A stretch of 64,000 nucleotides of DNA, from contig JADJIH010000017.1 in assembly GCA_016707115.1 (NCBI GenBank), positions 1 through 64,000 on the forward strand, written 5' to 3'. Positions within the stretch are counted from its first letter, which is position 1. Every line of letters starts with the position of its first letter. Position numbers and translations under genes: made by a program. Below, piece after piece: positions 62,346 through 64,000 of the stretch. Under the pieces are notes generated by a model that saw only the letters and a list, made by a program, of their open reading frames with translations, did no database searches and was not told where the DNA came from. This DNA is from Ignavibacteriales bacterium. Its GTDB lineage: Bacteria > Bacteroidota > Ignavibacteria > Ignavibacteriales > Ignavibacteriaceae.

Positions 62346-63103
62346 TTAAACTAAAAGTCCTTGTTTAATGTGTACAGCAGAAGCAAAATCTTTTATCAAA
62401 TCCCAGTTGTTTTCATCTTCAAAATAATTCCCTGTTACAATGACCGATGCACCATTTTCAACTTTTTCTCTTGCTGTTTGCGGATTTCTGATTCCACCAC
62501 CCACAACAACAGGGATTGTACATTGATTAGAAACGGCCTTAACCATTTCATTTGGAACAGAATTATCAGCCCCGCTTCCAGCTTCAAGATAAATTAATTT
62601 CATTCCAAGATATTCTGAAGCGAGCGCAGTTGCTGCAGCAATTTCTGGTTTATTTCTTGGGATTGGCAGACTTCGCTCATATAAATTGCTGTCGTTGTTA
62701 AACCTGATTCAACTAATATGTAAGCAGTTGATATTGCTTCAATTCCAGATTTTTTTATTGATGGCGCTGCAAGAACTATGTTTGCCGATCAAGTGTTCTG
62801 GATTTCTTCCGCTTACAACAGACAAAAATAAAATCGCATCCGCAAATGAAGAAACTTGCGTTATACTCCGGGAAAAATTATCGAAGGAAGAATTGTATTT
62901 ACTTTTACTTTTTCTATGAAAGATTCAAAATCACCATTAACCATTAAACTTCCGCCAACTAAAAATCCATCTACCCCTGATTTTTCGCAATGCTTTAAAA
63001 ATCCGGCTAGTTTATTCTCGGGAAGTTTATCAGGATCAAGCAGAACTAAATATGCAGCTCCCTTTTCCTTTATAGTATTTAATAGTTGGTTGTAAATCTT
63101 CAT
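62346..63103 (-). pseudogene. Geranylgeranyl/heptaprenylglyceryl phosphate synthase, three frameshifts
   Basis: Reading through three one-base breaks gives a ~250-residue TIM-barrel protein. Its parts are 'YLVLLDPDKLPENKLAGFL', 'GVDGFLVGGSLM', 'ILPSIIFPG' then 'ITQVSSFADAILFLSVVSG', 'NPEHLIGKH', 'KSGIEAISTAYILVESG', 'IPRNKPEIAAATALASEYLG', 'LIYLEAGSGADNSVP' and 'VVGGGIRNPQTAREKVENGA'. These are the signatures of group II GGGP synthases, which link an isoprenoid to glycerol-1-phosphate as the first step of archaeal-type ether lipids. Breaks lie near 62873, 62783 and 62669. All conserved parts are recoverable, so errors in the sequence are more likely than gene decay. Confidence 0.85.
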
Positions 63104-63165
63104 AAATCTTGATTTATAGCTAATTCAATATAGGAATTTAGGTTTAGAGAAAAAAGATTGAGCAG

Positions 63166-63697
63166 TCAATGTTTATCAAGATTTTTTAGATAATATATTC
63201 CGACTATTGTTTTGGCATCAGTTATCTCGCCATTTCTAATCATATTTTCAATTTCATCCAATGAGTATTCAAGTATTTCCATCCCATGTTCACCTTCTTC
63301 ACGATTATGATTTCCAGGAATTAAACCACTTGCAGAATAGATATGAAGAATTTCCGTACAATATCCCGGGGCTGTATAAATCTCACCTAGTTTTTTAATC
63401 TGTTTGGCTTTGTAGCCTGTTTCTTCTTCAAGTTCACGAGTTGCACAAACTAATGGATCCTCGCCTTTATCAAGTTTGCCTGCAGGAAGTTCAATCAACG
63501 TATTTTGCAGTGGATATCTGTATTGCTTAACTAAAATTATTTTACCATCATCTTTAACAGGAACAACAACTGCTCGCCAGGGATGAATTGCAATTTCTCT
63601 TATCCCTTGTTGCCGCTTTCATATTCAATTTCATCAACTTGATGATCAAATACTTTTCCTTTAAAACGAATTTCGATTTGAGGAGTTTGTAGTTCAT
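63166..63697 (-). pseudogene. Nudix hydrolase (ADP-ribose pyrophosphatase-like), two frameshifts
   Basis: The intact part (63166-63600) reads 'GKIILVKQYRYPLQ' and the Nudix box 'GEDPLVCATRELEEETGYKA' (consensus GX5EX7REUXEEXGU), then 'YTAPGYCTEILHIYSA'. Upstream, the normal family start can be recovered from ATG 63697 ('MNYKLLKSKFV'), then 'KGKVFDHQVDEIEYESG', then 'REIAIHPWRAVVVPV', but only by crossing one-base breaks near 63660 and 63610. The enzyme would cleave ADP-ribose or related nucleoside diphosphate sugars. The breaks belong to the error-rich right end of the window. Confidence 0.82.
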
Positions 63698-63709
63698 AAT
63701 TTTTTGATT

Positions 63710-63782
63710 GTCATTGCGAACGAATGGAATGAGTGAAGAAATCTGATAAAAAGAGTGATTGCTTCCCTAAGTCGGGAGTGAC
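63710..63782. repeat. Palindromic repeat, GTCATTGCGA family
   Basis: A 73-bp element with ends GTCATTGCGAACG and GTCGGGAGTGAC. It lies between the last two genes. Confidence 0.65.
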
Positions 63783-63790
63783 GTTTAATT

Positions 63791-64000
63791 TTACTTTCTG
63801 TATTTAGAATCATAATAAGGAATAAGCTCGCTGCCAAGAAATTTATAAGTGCCGTTATTACACCAAGATCATCAAGATATCCAATTAGTGGAGCTATATC
63901 AGGAATCGTATCAATTGGTGAAAAAAATAAATCAATCCCATTACAACAATTGCTTTTCGATGCCAGCTTACGTAGGAATCTTTCTTAATTGTAGAGAGCA
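63791..64000 (-). pseudogene. DUF1232 (YkvA-like) membrane protein, partial at the window edge and frameshifted
   Basis: On the minus strand, crossing two one-base breaks gives 'GLIYFFSPIDTIPDIAPLIG', then 'YLDDLGVI' and 'KFLGSELIPYYDSKYRK' before the stop at 63791-63793. 'SPIDLIPD...GYLDDL' is the core of DUF1232, a short helical-hairpin membrane domain of unknown function. One break is in a T7 run (~63930) and another near 63848. The N-terminus is outside the window. Confidence 0.65.

Noticed and set aside
62686..62919. 77-residue plus-strand open frame
   Set aside because: It lies opposite the frameshifted middle of the glyceryl-phosphate synthase gene and is open only because of the broken coding strand.

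Overview
The window is low in G+C and reads as a chromosomal piece of a member of the Ignavibacteria (Bacteroidota/Chlorobi side of the FCB group). The evidence is the many secreted proteins that end in a type IX secretion (T9SS) C-terminal sorting domain of the 'YPNPFNPST ... KKLMLLK' kind, the tRNA without an encoded CCA, and the anaerobic gene set: 2-oxoacid:ferredoxin oxidoreductase, two [FeFe] hydrogenases and multihaem cytochrome. The lineage is an inference from these family features; no 16S rRNA is present.

Layout. 0-4 kb: the tail of an NTF2-like protein, an initiator tRNA-fMet, a small helical protein and a four-subunit 2-oxoacid:ferredoxin oxidoreductase. 4-7.4 kb: a lipoprotein, an aldo/keto reductase, a zinc-ribbon protein and a DES-type desaturase, the last two frameshifted. 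7.5-12.5 kb: a porin-like c-type cytochrome and a pentahaem cytochrome flanked by two DUF2202 proteins, then a small secreted DxDxDG-repeat protein. 12.6-16 kb: a PAS histidine kinase and an NtrC-type sigma-54 activator. 16-27.6 kb: a second DxDxDG-repeat protein with an outer-membrane barrel, and a tightly coupled exopolysaccharide operon made of wecB, a 1318-residue deacetylase/amidotransferase-like/TIM-barrel fusion, a processive GT2, an outer-membrane barrel and a T9SS beta-propeller protein. 28-34 kb: a TM1266-like hydrogenase regulator, a sensor kinase and hydrogenase operon 1 (receiver, hydC, hydB, hydA). 34-46.5 kb: a methyltransferase and four T9SS cargo proteins (two tandem FG-GAP proteins and two gingipain-like C25 peptidases). 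46.5-57.5 kb: an [FeFe]-hydrogenase-like histidine kinase, a receiver, a receiver-PAS-kinase, hydrogenase operon 2 and hydF. 57.9-64 kb: a T9SS propeller protein, an alpha/beta hydrolase, a DUF192 protein, gmhA, a GGGP/heptaprenylglyceryl-phosphate synthase, a Nudix hydrolase and a DUF1232 protein.

How it may work together. The oxoacid oxidoreductase reduces ferredoxin and the HydABC enzymes couple ferredoxin and NADH to H2. A sensor that fuses an inactive-looking H-cluster domain to a histidine kinase sits directly downstream of hydrogenase 2 and may report H2 to the receiver proteins around it. Separately, the NtrC-type activator at 14.7 kb appears to have targets in the window: three promoter regions (12.5, 17.6 and 27.6 kb) each carry a sigma-54-like -24/-12 element and, 55-110 bp upstream, a pair of CGAC-N6-GTCG-like dyads. 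That would put both DxDxDG proteins and the exopolysaccharide operon in one regulon. This is the most interesting undescribed arrangement I found.

Caution. At least ten genes carry one-base frameshifts, mostly in short homopolymers and clustered in the last 2.4 kb. These look like sequence or assembly errors rather than decay. Short palindromic repeats with GTCATT...AATGAC ends are scattered between genes. I saw no CRISPR array, transposase or rRNA.
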